A stretch of 14,649 bases of DNA from Sulfurospirillaceae bacterium (GTDB lineage Bacteria; Campylobacterota; Campylobacteria; Campylobacterales; Sulfurospirillaceae): assembly GCA_028705785.1 (NCBI GenBank), contig JAQWCT010000032.1, positions 1-14,649 of the forward strand, written 5' to 3'. Each line of letters begins with the position of its first letter. The stretch's first letter is position 1. Positions 1-6,182 of the stretch are shown piece by piece. A program made the position numbers and the translations under genes. A model generated the notes under the pieces. The model saw nothing but the letters and a program-made list of their open reading frames with translations. It was not told where the DNA came from and did no database searches.

Positions 1-828
1 TTCCATTTTTCGCCATCTATCTTCATACTTACTGGTGATTTCAAGGTCTTGATTTTTCTTTACATGTACACTTGCTTTAGCGAGTTGCATCATCTCAAAA
101 AAAGAAAATTCAAAATAGAGTTGGCTATCGGTTCGAAGCTCTAACGAACCCCCTACTTTTAAAACCCGCAGAGATTCCTCGATAAAACCCTTTGACATCA
201 CACGACGATGGGGCTTTTTATCCCAAGGAACAGGGAAATGAACAAACATTCGCCCTACACTATTGGAAGAGAGAAACTCTAAAAAAAGCCTTGCATCATA
301 ATCTACCACAAGTATATTTTCAATATTCTGCAATTCACATTGTTTGAGGACTTGCTCAATCGAGGGCTTGTGAATTTCAAGTCCTATGAACTGAATATGG
401 GGGTTTTTCTTGGCTTGGTGCAAAAGATGTCTTCCACTTCCAAAACCCACTTCTATCCAAATTTCATCCTTACATGTAAAGGCATTGGCAAAGAAATCAA
501 CATTTTTAAGATAAGGGGAACGCTTTACATGTAAAAAGTTTTTAGGCTCGATATTGGAGCATAACACCACCGCATTATTTGCATCTCTAAAATCAATCAA
601 GACCTTTTGTAAAAAAGAAGCCTGAGAAGGACGGGTGACTTTATCGCCTTTGACAAGCAATTTTCCTTGTTCTCTTGCATGAATGCGAATGAGGAGTTGT
701 TCCTCTTTGGTTCGTGCCATAACAAGCTTATTGCCCCGCGAAGAGAGCGCTTCAAAATCAAAAGTCGTCTCTCCATGCGTGAGCGGATAAACTAGAGGTT
801 TAAGGGATAGCGTTTTAAAATTTGGCAT
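1..828 (-). CDS. trmB: tRNA (guanine-N7-)-methyltransferase TrmB, 3' end outside window
   Basis: This is a SAM-dependent enzyme that would methylate G46 in the variable loop of tRNAs, in the cytoplasm. 276 codons are visible, and the C-terminal end runs off the left edge. Residues 126-133 (EVGFGSGR) form SAM-binding motif I, GLEIHKPS (149-156) follows as motif II, and HFPVPWDKKPHRR (197-209) corresponds to the family's FPDPW-KKRHxKRR signature. LRTD (231-234) and SKYEDRW (266-272) are the late conserved blocks. About 120 residues precede the methyltransferase fold, longer than E. coli TrmB; I recall such an extension from Campylobacter homologues. The ATG at 828 starts 9 bases after the stop of the FlpA-like gene, so it is the last visible gene of that operon. 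Its Shine-Dalgarno is weak (AAAGACGA). The gene holds three of the eight palindrome copies. Family assignment is firm. Confidence 0.9.
   Translation of the reverse strand, partial: MPNFKTLSLKPLVYPLTHGETTFDFEALSSRGNKLVMARTKEEQLLIRIHAREQGKLLVKGDKVTRPSQASFLQKVLIDFRDANNAVVLCSNIEPKNFLHVKRSPYLKNVDFFANAFTCKDEIWIEVGFGSGRHLLHQAKKNPHIQFIGLEIHKPSIEQVLKQCELQNIENILVVDYDARLFLEFLSSNSVGRMFVHFPVPWDKKPHRRVMSKGFIEESLRVLKVGGSLELRTDSQLYFEFSFFEMMQLAKASVHVKKNQDLEITSKYEDRWRKME
59..70. repeat. Palindrome copy TTTACATGTACA, in trmB
   Basis: The most divergent of the eight copies: the core TTACATGTA is intact but the penultimate base is C instead of A. Read on the minus strand as Val-His-Val-Lys (residues 254-257). 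Confidence 0.65.
469..480. repeat. Palindrome copy CTTACATGTAAA, in trmB
   Basis: Read on the minus strand as Phe-Thr-Cys-Lys (117-120), in the linker just before the methyltransferase core. Confidence 0.75.
524..535. repeat. Palindrome copy TTTACATGTAAA, in trmB
   Basis: A perfect palindrome, 43 bases from the previous copy, read as Leu-His-Val-Lys (99-102) in the N-terminal extension of TrmB. Confidence 0.75.
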
Positions 829-837
829 TCGTCTTTT

Positions 838-2058
838 TTAATCCCTTGGTATCGTGATAATAACGCTATCTGAAGGCTTTGAAGCGATACCGTACTTGTC
901 AATGGCAATAATGTTGTATTTGTATTCTATACCAGGAACGGTGTCTTGATCGTTGTAATTTGACTCAAAGATACCTGTAAAGCTCTGTTTTTTATTTTGA
1001 CTTTCTCTTAAAACCGTATATTTTACAGAATTTTCATGCCCACTCCAAGTGATATAAATCGACCTTCCATCATGTTTAACAGATTGAACGATAGGAGGCG
1101 TCAAAGAAGCAAGTGTGCTTCCTATGATGGGATTGTCTTGTTGTTTTGACTCAAGACCATCAACATCAACAGCAACCACTTTGTAATAATAGGTTTTGCC
1201 ATTATCACTGACTAAATCTTCAAACTCTGTACTTTTTGTTTTGGCATGAAAGCTGAAAAAAAGTGTTGAATTGGATGAACGATAAATCTTGTAATGTGAA
1301 AAATCACTCTCACTGGCTGGATTCCAATTAAGCACAATCTTTTTAGGCAAATTGTTAGTCACTTGAATACCCGTAATTGGTTTAGGAAGAGGCTTGGTGT
1401 GCGCTTCTACAATTTCACTTGGTTTGGACACAATGCCATCAAAAGTTTTCACTTTGACTCTATAACGATAGACATAATTGTCTTTGAGCCCAGCATCGAT
1501 ATACTCAGCATTAAGTCTTCCATCGATCTTACCCACTTCTTCCCATTTGGTAGATTTAAATTCATTGCGCTCTATGATATAAGATTCAACTCTTTCCATT
1601 GCATGAGGTTTCCATACGATTTTGACACGATTGGGAAGTCCTGTGATGGCTTTAACAAACGAAACAGATTCTATCGTTCCAATCGTATTTGCAGTCACAA
1701 TTTGGCTCGGTTCAGACTCTCTTTTTTCCTCAGAAAAAGTTGTAAAGCGATAACTGTACTGCGTATCTGGTGTCAGTTTAGTATCGACATAGTGAGAAGT
1801 ATACTTATCGTTAATCGTCGCAATTTTTTTCATCTTGCTACCATCAAGTCGATAAATATAATATCCAGCTACCCTATCACCATAAGTAGGCGTCCACTCA
1901 AAACCAATTTCAGTGATGTCGGCGAGTGTTCTAACTGTCTCTATTCGAGGGAGTGTTGAGTCAACAACTGGCTCTTTGGGTGTATCAAGCGTTTTTTCGC
2001 AACCACTTATCATCAGCATTAAAACCATTAATGATACTATCAAACTTGATTTTTTCAT
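838..2058 (-). CDS. flpA: FlpA-like lipoprotein with four fibronectin type III repeats
   Basis: A 406-residue predicted lipoprotein. The N-terminus is a lipoprotein signal with a hydrophobic stretch and lipobox ISGC, so Cys20 would be acylated. Four FN3-like domains follow, at about residues 37-125, 128-222, 225-315 and 318-404. Each has the late Tyr-x-Tyr-x-Val/Phe strand (for example YSYRF at 101-105 and YYYKV at 290-294). C. jejuni FlpA sits between trmB and a pseudouridine synthase in the same order and is described as a fibronectin-binding adhesin; orthology here is inferred from order and architecture. The ATG at 2058 was chosen because AGAGGAAG lies just upstream and it places the signal peptide at the N-terminus. 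The in-frame ATG at 2106 would add 16 residues. The first 74 bases lie inside the end of the upstream gene. In a non-host bacterium the role may be envelope structure rather than adhesion. Confidence 0.8.
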   Translation of the reverse strand: MKKSSLIVSLMVLMLMISGCEKTLDTPKEPVVDSTLPRIETVRTLADITEIGFEWTPTYGDRVAGYYIYRLDGSKMKKIATINDKYTSHYVDTKLTPDTQYSYRFTTFSEEKRESEPSQIVTANTIGTIESVSFVKAITGLPNRVKIVWKPHAMERVESYIIERNEFKSTKWEEVGKIDGRLNAEYIDAGLKDNYVYRYRVKVKTFDGIVSKPSEIVEAHTKPLPKPITGIQVTNNLPKKIVLNWNPASESDFSHYKIYRSSNSTLFFSFHAKTKSTEFEDLVSDNGKTYYYKVVAVDVDGLESKQQDNPIIGSTLASLTPPIVQSVKHDGRSIYITWSGHENSVKYTVLRESQNKKQSFTGIFESNYNDQDTVPGIEYKYNIIAIDKYGIASKPSDSVIITIPRD

Positions 2059-2965
2059 GAAATTCTTCCTCTTTAAAATTTTTACGCAAACAATCCTTAA
2101 AGTCATCCATCAAAGGAGCATTTATTTGCATAAAAGCATCGGTTCGTGGATGTTTAAGGTACAAGATATAGGCATGTAACATAACTCTTGGTATTGTACC
2201 ATTTTGGCTCTTAAAGCCGTATAAACTATCTCCTAGGATATGCCTAGAGAGTGCACCAAGGTGGACTCTTATCTGATGCGTTCTGCCTGTAAAAAGCTTA
2301 ACGGCGATCAGCTCTTTTTTCTCATCGGTGGAGGGAAGTAGTTTACAAAAAGCACTTTTTGCTGCTCTTCCTTGTTTATCGACTGCCATTTTCAATCTAT
2401 TATGCGCACTTCTCCCGATGCGTAAATCGACGATAACATTTTCTTTCAGTGGCACATCAATTAGGGCAAGATAGTATCTCCCCATACTCTTATCTTCCAA
2501 CTGCTTTGAGAGACAAAGATGCGCTTCATTGTTTTTAGCGATGACGAGCGCTCCGCTGGTCTCTTTGTCAATACGATGCACAATGCCATGTCGCTCATCA
2601 CCACTAATCGTAGAAAGCGCAATACCTCTTTTTTTAAGCCAATCAACCAATGTCGCTTCTTTCACACTTGGCGCCCCATGGACTGTTAAAAAAGGTGGTT
2701 TATTGACGACTAAAATATCCTCATCTTCATACAAAACATCGATGTCAAAATCCACTTCATACACACTCTCCTGAGGTGTCGCTTCGACAAAATCATAAGC
2801 AATAATTTCACCGCCTAAAAGCTTAAAACTACTTTTTTTAACTTCTTTGTCATTCACCCGTACACCAATGTTTTTAATCAGTTTTTCAACCTGATTTCGA
2901 GGAAGTATCAGTGCTTCACTCATCGCAATATCTAGCCTTTGAGGCTCTTTACATGTAAACTCCAT
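1985..2965 (-). CDS. RluA/RluD-family 23S rRNA pseudouridine synthase
   Basis: A 326-residue enzyme that would convert specific uridines in rRNA to pseudouridine. Residues about 10-58 form an S4 RNA-binding domain. The catalytic domain follows with HRIDKETSG (130-138), in which Asp133 is the expected nucleophile, then GRSAHNR (184-190) and GRTHQIRVHL (227-236). The S4 domain points to the RluC/RluD side of the family, but the target uridines cannot be read from sequence, so no symbol is given. The ATG at 2965 has AGAGGAAAA upstream. Codons 3-6 (FTCK) are one copy of the genomic palindrome. The last ~24 residues (from about Phe302) lie beyond the usual end of the catalytic fold and are read through the start and signal-peptide region of the FlpA-like gene. 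It is the first gene of the minus-strand operon. Confidence 0.88.
   Translation of the reverse strand: MEFTCKEPQRLDIAMSEALILPRNQVEKLIKNIGVRVNDKEVKKSSFKLLGGEIIAYDFVEATPQESVYEVDFDIDVLYEDEDILVVNKPPFLTVHGAPSVKEATLVDWLKKRGIALSTISGDERHGIVHRIDKETSGALVIAKNNEAHLCLSKQLEDKSMGRYYLALIDVPLKENVIVDLRIGRSAHNRLKMAVDKQGRAAKSAFCKLLPSTDEKKELIAVKLFTGRTHQIRVHLGALSRHILGDSLYGFKSQNGTIPRVMLHAYILYLKHPRTDAFMQINAPLMDDFKDCLRKNFKEEEFHEKIKFDSIINGFNADDKWLRKNA
2948..2959. repeat. Palindrome copy TTTACATGTAAA, in pseudouridine synthase gene
   Basis: A perfect 12-base palindrome covering codons 3-6 of the minus-strand gene, read as Phe-Thr-Cys-Lys ahead of the S4 domain. One of eight copies of the YTTACATGTAAR family in this window. 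Confidence 0.75.
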
Positions 2966-2989
2966 CTAATCTTTTTTCCTCTGTTTTTT

Positions 2990-2998
2990 TGCTATACT
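2990..2998 (+). promoter_or_regulatory. Extended -10 promoter for rodA
   Basis: TGCTATACT is an extended -10 element (TG, one base, then TATACT) ending 25 bases before the rodA start codon. It is preceded by a T-run, as is common in Campylobacter-type sigma70 promoters, which usually lack a clear -35. The whole divergent gap is only 58 bases, so the promoter of the opposite operon must overlap; a weak TATAGC at 2991-2996 on the minus strand is the only candidate seen there. Confidence 0.5.
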
Positions 2999-3023
2999 TT
3001 CCAAAACGATAAAGGTACTTCAT

Positions 3024-4130
3024 TTGTTTCAAATTGATAGGCGCATCTTAACACATTTTGATTTTTTAATTCCTATATTGGTCATTCCTATCATCGCAAC
3101 CTCTTACTTCCTTATCTCAGAAGCTAGTACTATGCTTGGAAATAAACAATTGGTTTACTATCTTGTAGGCTTAGGTGTTTTTCTCTTTTTTTTCATTATT
3201 CCTATTAAAAAAATAGAGTGGATTATCCCTTTTTTTTATTGGCTAACGATTTTTTTACTTATCAGTGTCGATTTTTTTGGTATTGCCAAACTAGGTGCTA
3301 GACGCTGGTTAGAAATTCCTTTTATGCATTTTACGATCCAACCCTCTGAGATTTTCAAACCCGCTTTTATCTTAATGCTTGCCTATCTCATCAAATACAA
3401 TCCACCCCCTGAAAAAGGCTATGGATGGAAATCCTTTTTTAAACTTAGTTTTTATATTTTGCTCCCCTTTCTTTTGATTGCAAAAGAGCCCGATCTTGGA
3501 ACTGCGATGATTTTGCTCTTACTAGGCTATGGGACACTTTTTGTTATCGGTGTCAATAAAAAAATATGGATAACCCTCGCCATTCTTGTAGGCATTAGTG
3601 GTCCTTTTTTATATAACAATTTACATGATTATCAAAAACAACGCATCGCCGATTTTGTGGGAGAAAAACCTAGTTATCATGTCAAACAGTCCATCATTGC
3701 CATTGGTTCAGGAGGTTTGAATGGAAAAGAAAAAAGTGAAGCAACTCAAACACATTATAAATTTTTACCTATTGCAACCAGTGACTTTATCTTTGCTTAT
3801 ACAGTAGAACGATTTGGATTTTGGGGGGCTTTTGGAATTATTGCTCTGTATGCATTGCTCATTGTACATCTCATCACCCTTAATTTCAAGCTTGAAGAAG
3901 ACTACTTTGCACAAGTCATTACCAGTGGTATATCCTTACTCATCTTTTTTTACATGAGCATCAATATCGCCATGACCATAGGGCTAGCTCCCGTTGTTGG
4001 CGTACCTTTGCCCTTTTTTAGTTACGGAGGCAGTAGTTTTATCACTTTCTTTGCGCTGTTTGGTATTTTAGAAAATCTTTTGGCTTTTCGGTTTGACCCT
4101 ACTTATAAGTCCATTCAATATAATTTATAA
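3024..4130 (+). CDS. rodA: RodA, SEDS-family peptidoglycan glycosyltransferase (MrdB)
   Basis: A 368-residue polytopic inner-membrane protein of the SEDS family. It would polymerise lipid II glycan strands during lateral wall growth, with a class B PBP partner (PBP2) that is not encoded here. About ten hydrophobic segments are visible. Conserved blocks are GARRW (91-95), QPSEI (106-110), KEPDLGTA (154-161), KQSIIAIGSGG (221-231), SDFIFA (253-258) and GLAPVVGVPLPFFSYGGSS (320-338). The Asp in SDFIFA (254) matches the residue shown to be essential in SEDS polymerases. FtsW is the main alternative, but the short N-terminus and the neighbourhood (mrdB in Campylobacter) favour RodA. The start is TTG at 3024, eight bases after AAAGG; I see no better ATG that keeps the first membrane segment. 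Confidence 0.9.
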   Translation: MFQIDRRILTHFDFLIPILVIPIIATSYFLISEASTMLGNKQLVYYLVGLGVFLFFFIIPIKKIEWIIPFFYWLTIFLLISVDFFGIAKLGARRWLEIPFMHFTIQPSEIFKPAFILMLAYLIKYNPPPEKGYGWKSFFKLSFYILLPFLLIAKEPDLGTAMILLLLGYGTLFVIGVNKKIWITLAILVGISGPFLYNNLHDYQKQRIADFVGEKPSYHVKQSIIAIGSGGLNGKEKSEATQTHYKFLPIATSDFIFAYTVERFGFWGAFGIIALYALLIVHLITLNFKLEEDYFAQVITSGISLLIFFYMSINIAMTIGLAPVVGVPLPFFSYGGSSFITFFALFGILENLLAFRFDPTYKSIQYNL

Positions 4131-4150
4131 TGTTTTAACTTTTAAAAGTG

Positions 4151-4156
4151 TAGAAT
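4151..4156 (+). promoter_or_regulatory. Probable -10 element for the tRNA gene
   Basis: TAGAAT lies 16 bases before the first tRNA base, so transcription would begin about ten bases upstream of the mature 5' end. Directly upstream is a 12-base palindrome, ACTTTTAAAAGT (4138-4149), with no loop and no U-tract, so I do not read it as a terminator for rodA. No convincing -35 is visible. Confidence 0.4.
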
Positions 4157-4172
4157 TTCGTTCTTAAAAAAT

Positions 4173-4249
4173 GGGTCCTTAGCTCAGTTGGTTAGAGCAC
4201 CCCGCTCATAACGGGGTGGTCGAGTGTTCGAGTCACTCAGGACCCACCA
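4173..4249 (+). tRNA. tRNA with CAT anticodon (elongator Met or lysidine-type Ile2)
   Basis: A 77-base tRNA with encoded CCA. The acceptor stem GGGTCCT (4173-4179) pairs with AGGACCC (4239-4245), followed by discriminator A and CCA. The anticodon arm is CCCCG-CTCATAA-CGGGG, giving anticodon CAT, and the T arm is GAGTG-TTCGAGT-CACTC. It is not an initiator: position 1 pairs with 72 and the anticodon stem lacks the three consecutive G-C pairs in initiator orientation. The variable region (TGGTCG) resembles Ile2 tRNAs whose C34 is converted to lysidine by TilS, but acceptor pair U4-A69 resembles elongator Met. No terminator hairpin is visible before the next gene, so they may be co-transcribed. 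Confidence 0.95.
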
Positions 4250-4295
4250 TCCTACTTGTTATCATATGTGAACTTTGAGATAAAAAGGTAATTTG

Positions 4296-4775
4296 ATGAA
4301 AAAAACGCTTCTCCTCCTCACGATTCTCTTACATGTAAACTTATTTGCTGGTTTTTTGGATGACCTCATTGGAAAAGACAAATCTTTTTTAACCGCGAAT
4401 GGTTTTAAATGCACTGAGTTTTCTTGTATCACGAAAGATCAAAAATATTTCAATCTTAAACTCCTTGACGATACAATTTCTTATGTCGAAGTTTATAGTA
4501 CAGACAAAGATGAAGTATACAAAATAGCTTTCTACCTTCACCAAAATGACAAACTAAAAAACAAAGAGATGGATGAAGCTTTTTATAAAGCGCTTGTCAA
4601 ACTCAATGAAAAATCAAAGCTTGTTTATGAAATGACAAAAGTAAGTGATAAATTTGGTGATGAAGCGCTCATCACGATGACAGATGCCAAAAAAGCCAAT
4701 GCTTATGTTGGGGTACTCAGAGAAGTGTATCTTGAAAATATGAAAAAATTCATTGAAAATGGAAACAAAAATTAG
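4296..4775 (+). CDS. Small secreted protein of unknown function
   Basis: I do not recognise this 159-residue protein. The N-terminus (MKKTLLLLTILL, then HVNLFAG) is a Sec signal peptide with likely cleavage after the Ala at 18, so the mature protein should be periplasmic. Without a lipobox Cys it is not a lipoprotein. The mature part has two cysteines five residues apart (KCTEFSC) that could form a disulfide, a strand-rich middle, and a lysine-rich C-terminal half that looks helical. The ATG at 4296 has AAAAAGG seven bases upstream; a TTG one codon earlier is less likely. A copy of the genomic palindrome encodes LHVN inside the signal peptide. It lies between the tRNA and the trkA promoter, with no obvious functional link to either. 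Confidence 0.75.
   Translation: MKKTLLLLTILLHVNLFAGFLDDLIGKDKSFLTANGFKCTEFSCITKDQKYFNLKLLDDTISYVEVYSTDKDEVYKIAFYLHQNDKLKNKEMDEAFYKALVKLNEKSKLVYEMTKVSDKFGDEALITMTDAKKANAYVGVLREVYLENMKKFIENGNKN
4328..4339. repeat. Palindrome copy CTTACATGTAAA, in the secreted-protein gene
   Basis: Read in frame as Leu-His-Val-Asn inside the signal peptide. It matches the YTTACATGTAAR consensus at every position. Confidence 0.75.
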
Positions 4776-4799
4776 TTATTCTCTTTTTTTAAAATAATG

Positions 4800-4808
4800 T
4801 GGTAGAAT
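4800..4808 (+). promoter_or_regulatory. Extended -10 promoter for trkA-trkH
   Basis: TGGTAGAAT is an extended -10 element (TG, one base, TAGAAT) 33 bases before the trkA start, preceded by a T-run (7 T's around 4783-4789). AAGAAG supplies the ribosome binding site just before the ATG. Confidence 0.45.
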
Positions 4809-4841
4809 TATTTTTCACACATTGATACATAAAGAAGAAAT

Positions 4842-6182
4842 ATGCAAGTAATCATCGCTGGAGCAGGAAGGGTTGGCTATAATATTGCCAAACACCTTAT
4901 GGTCAACAACAGTGTCACCGTCATCGATCAAAATGAATTTGCCATCCAAAACATTCAAGAAAATCTTGATGTTTTGGGTATTTGTGGCAATATTGAAAAT
5001 CCTCACACCTATTTTGGTATAGACCCACAAGTCGATCTTTTTATCGCAGTTACAGATTCAGATGAAGTCAACCTTCTCTCCTCTTTAATCATCGATAATA
5101 TCGCAACCGTCAAACGAAAAATTATTCGTCTCAAAAATAGCTTCTTTGCCAGTGACCTCATTAAATCTAAACTTAACATTAGTGAAACTATCGTACCTTC
5201 TTTCGAAGCGGCGCAACCTTTTAAATACTTGGTTGATTTTTCGCATGCCCATAATGCAAAAGCATTTGAATACACCAAAGCTCTTTTGATTTCCATTCGT
5301 CTTAAAGATGATTTTTCACCTCGCATGATATCGACTTTTATTGGTGAAGTCAGTGGCGAAGTGACCGTTGGAGGGATTGAGCGAAACAAGAAGTTTTTTG
5401 TTCCTAAAGCATCCGAAACGATGCTTCCAAATGATTTGATTTATTTCTTTGCTTTCCCCAACGCTATCGTGTCGCTTCGTTCAATTGTGTGTGAGCTGAA
5501 TGAACCTCTCTCTCCTATCAAAAATTGCGTTATTTTTGGTGCTGACTCTTTGGGTGTGGAAATAGCCAAAGTATTGCTCAAAAAAGGCATTGAAGTCCAA
5601 ATGATGGATAAAAATATTGATTTGTGTAAAAAAGCCAATATCGAACTTAAAAATAAAGTCACCGTTTTTAAAACAACCTATGATGCAGACCATATTGTCA
5701 GTAAAAATCGATTTGATACCGATATGTTTATCGCCGCTACCAAAAATGATGAATACAATATTACCAAATGTATTGAAGCGAAACAAAAAGGTATCAAAAA
5801 AATAGTCGGTATTAACAACGATATTGCTTATTCTTCGCTGATGAGAAACCTCAATATTGAAGTGGTAAGAGGTGAAAAAATTAATGCCTTTTACTCTATT
5901 TTAGAAAAAATAGAATCCTCAGATATCATCGTTCAAAAGAAATTTTGTGGAGGAGAAGGTGCAGTTGTGCTACGCAAAGTCTTTTTCAACTCACCTCTCA
6001 TTGGCACCAAATTTCATCTTTCTGATAAAGTTGATGATAAGGGTCATTTTATTATTCTTCGCGATAATGATATTTTTGAATATCAAAGTATTCCTGCATT
6101 TGAGAAAGATGATGTTATCGTCGTGTTTACAAAAGAAAGTGATTTTGAAATTATCTCTAAATGGTTGCATCAAAATCCATGA
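4842..6182 (+). CDS. trkA: TrkA, NAD-binding regulatory subunit of Trk potassium uptake
   Basis: A 446-residue cytosolic protein built as two RCK units, the TrkA arrangement rather than the ~220-residue single-unit KtrA. The first Rossmann fold begins at once with GAGRVG (7-12), with acidic Asp29 at the end of strand 2 (VTVIDQ) for nucleotide ribose binding. A C-lobe follows (about 140-220), then a second Rossmann fold from about 227 with GADSLG (233-238), then a second C-lobe to the end (about 365-446). TrkA gates the TrkH pore in response to nucleotides. The second glycine motif is degenerate, so the two halves may not bind ligand equally. The last four bases overlap the trkH start (ATGA), so the two subunits are translationally coupled. 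In Campylobacter the neighbouring K+ genes are labelled ktrA/ktrB. Confidence 0.9.
   Translation: MQVIIAGAGRVGYNIAKHLMVNNSVTVIDQNEFAIQNIQENLDVLGICGNIENPHTYFGIDPQVDLFIAVTDSDEVNLLSSLIIDNIATVKRKIIRLKNSFFASDLIKSKLNISETIVPSFEAAQPFKYLVDFSHAHNAKAFEYTKALLISIRLKDDFSPRMISTFIGEVSGEVTVGGIERNKKFFVPKASETMLPNDLIYFFAFPNAIVSLRSIVCELNEPLSPIKNCVIFGADSLGVEIAKVLLKKGIEVQMMDKNIDLCKKANIELKNKVTVFKTTYDADHIVSKNRFDTDMFIAATKNDEYNITKCIEAKQKGIKKIVGINNDIAYSSLMRNLNIEVVRGEKINAFYSILEKIESSDIIVQKKFCGGEGAVVLRKVFFNSPLIGTKFHLSDKVDDKGHFIILRDNDIFEYQSIPAFEKDDVIVVFTKESDFEIISKWLHQNP

Noticed and set aside
340..534. Short plus-strand open frame opposite trmB
   Set aside because: It is antisense to clearly conserved trmB codons, has no ribosome binding site, and its peptide looks random.
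1363..1959. 198-codon plus-strand frame opposite the FlpA-like gene
   Set aside because: Its composition (rich in Phe, Ser, Ile, Arg) is that of an antisense shadow; the minus strand encodes recognisable FN3 domains and a lipobox.
2059..2106. Upstream ATG for the FlpA-like gene (16 extra residues)
   Set aside because: It would place a charged segment before the signal peptide and lacks the good AGAGGAAG site found before the ATG at 2058.
4138..4149. ACTTTTAAAAGT as the rodA terminator
   Set aside because: A loopless AT-rich palindrome with no following T-run; it more likely forms part of the tRNA promoter region.
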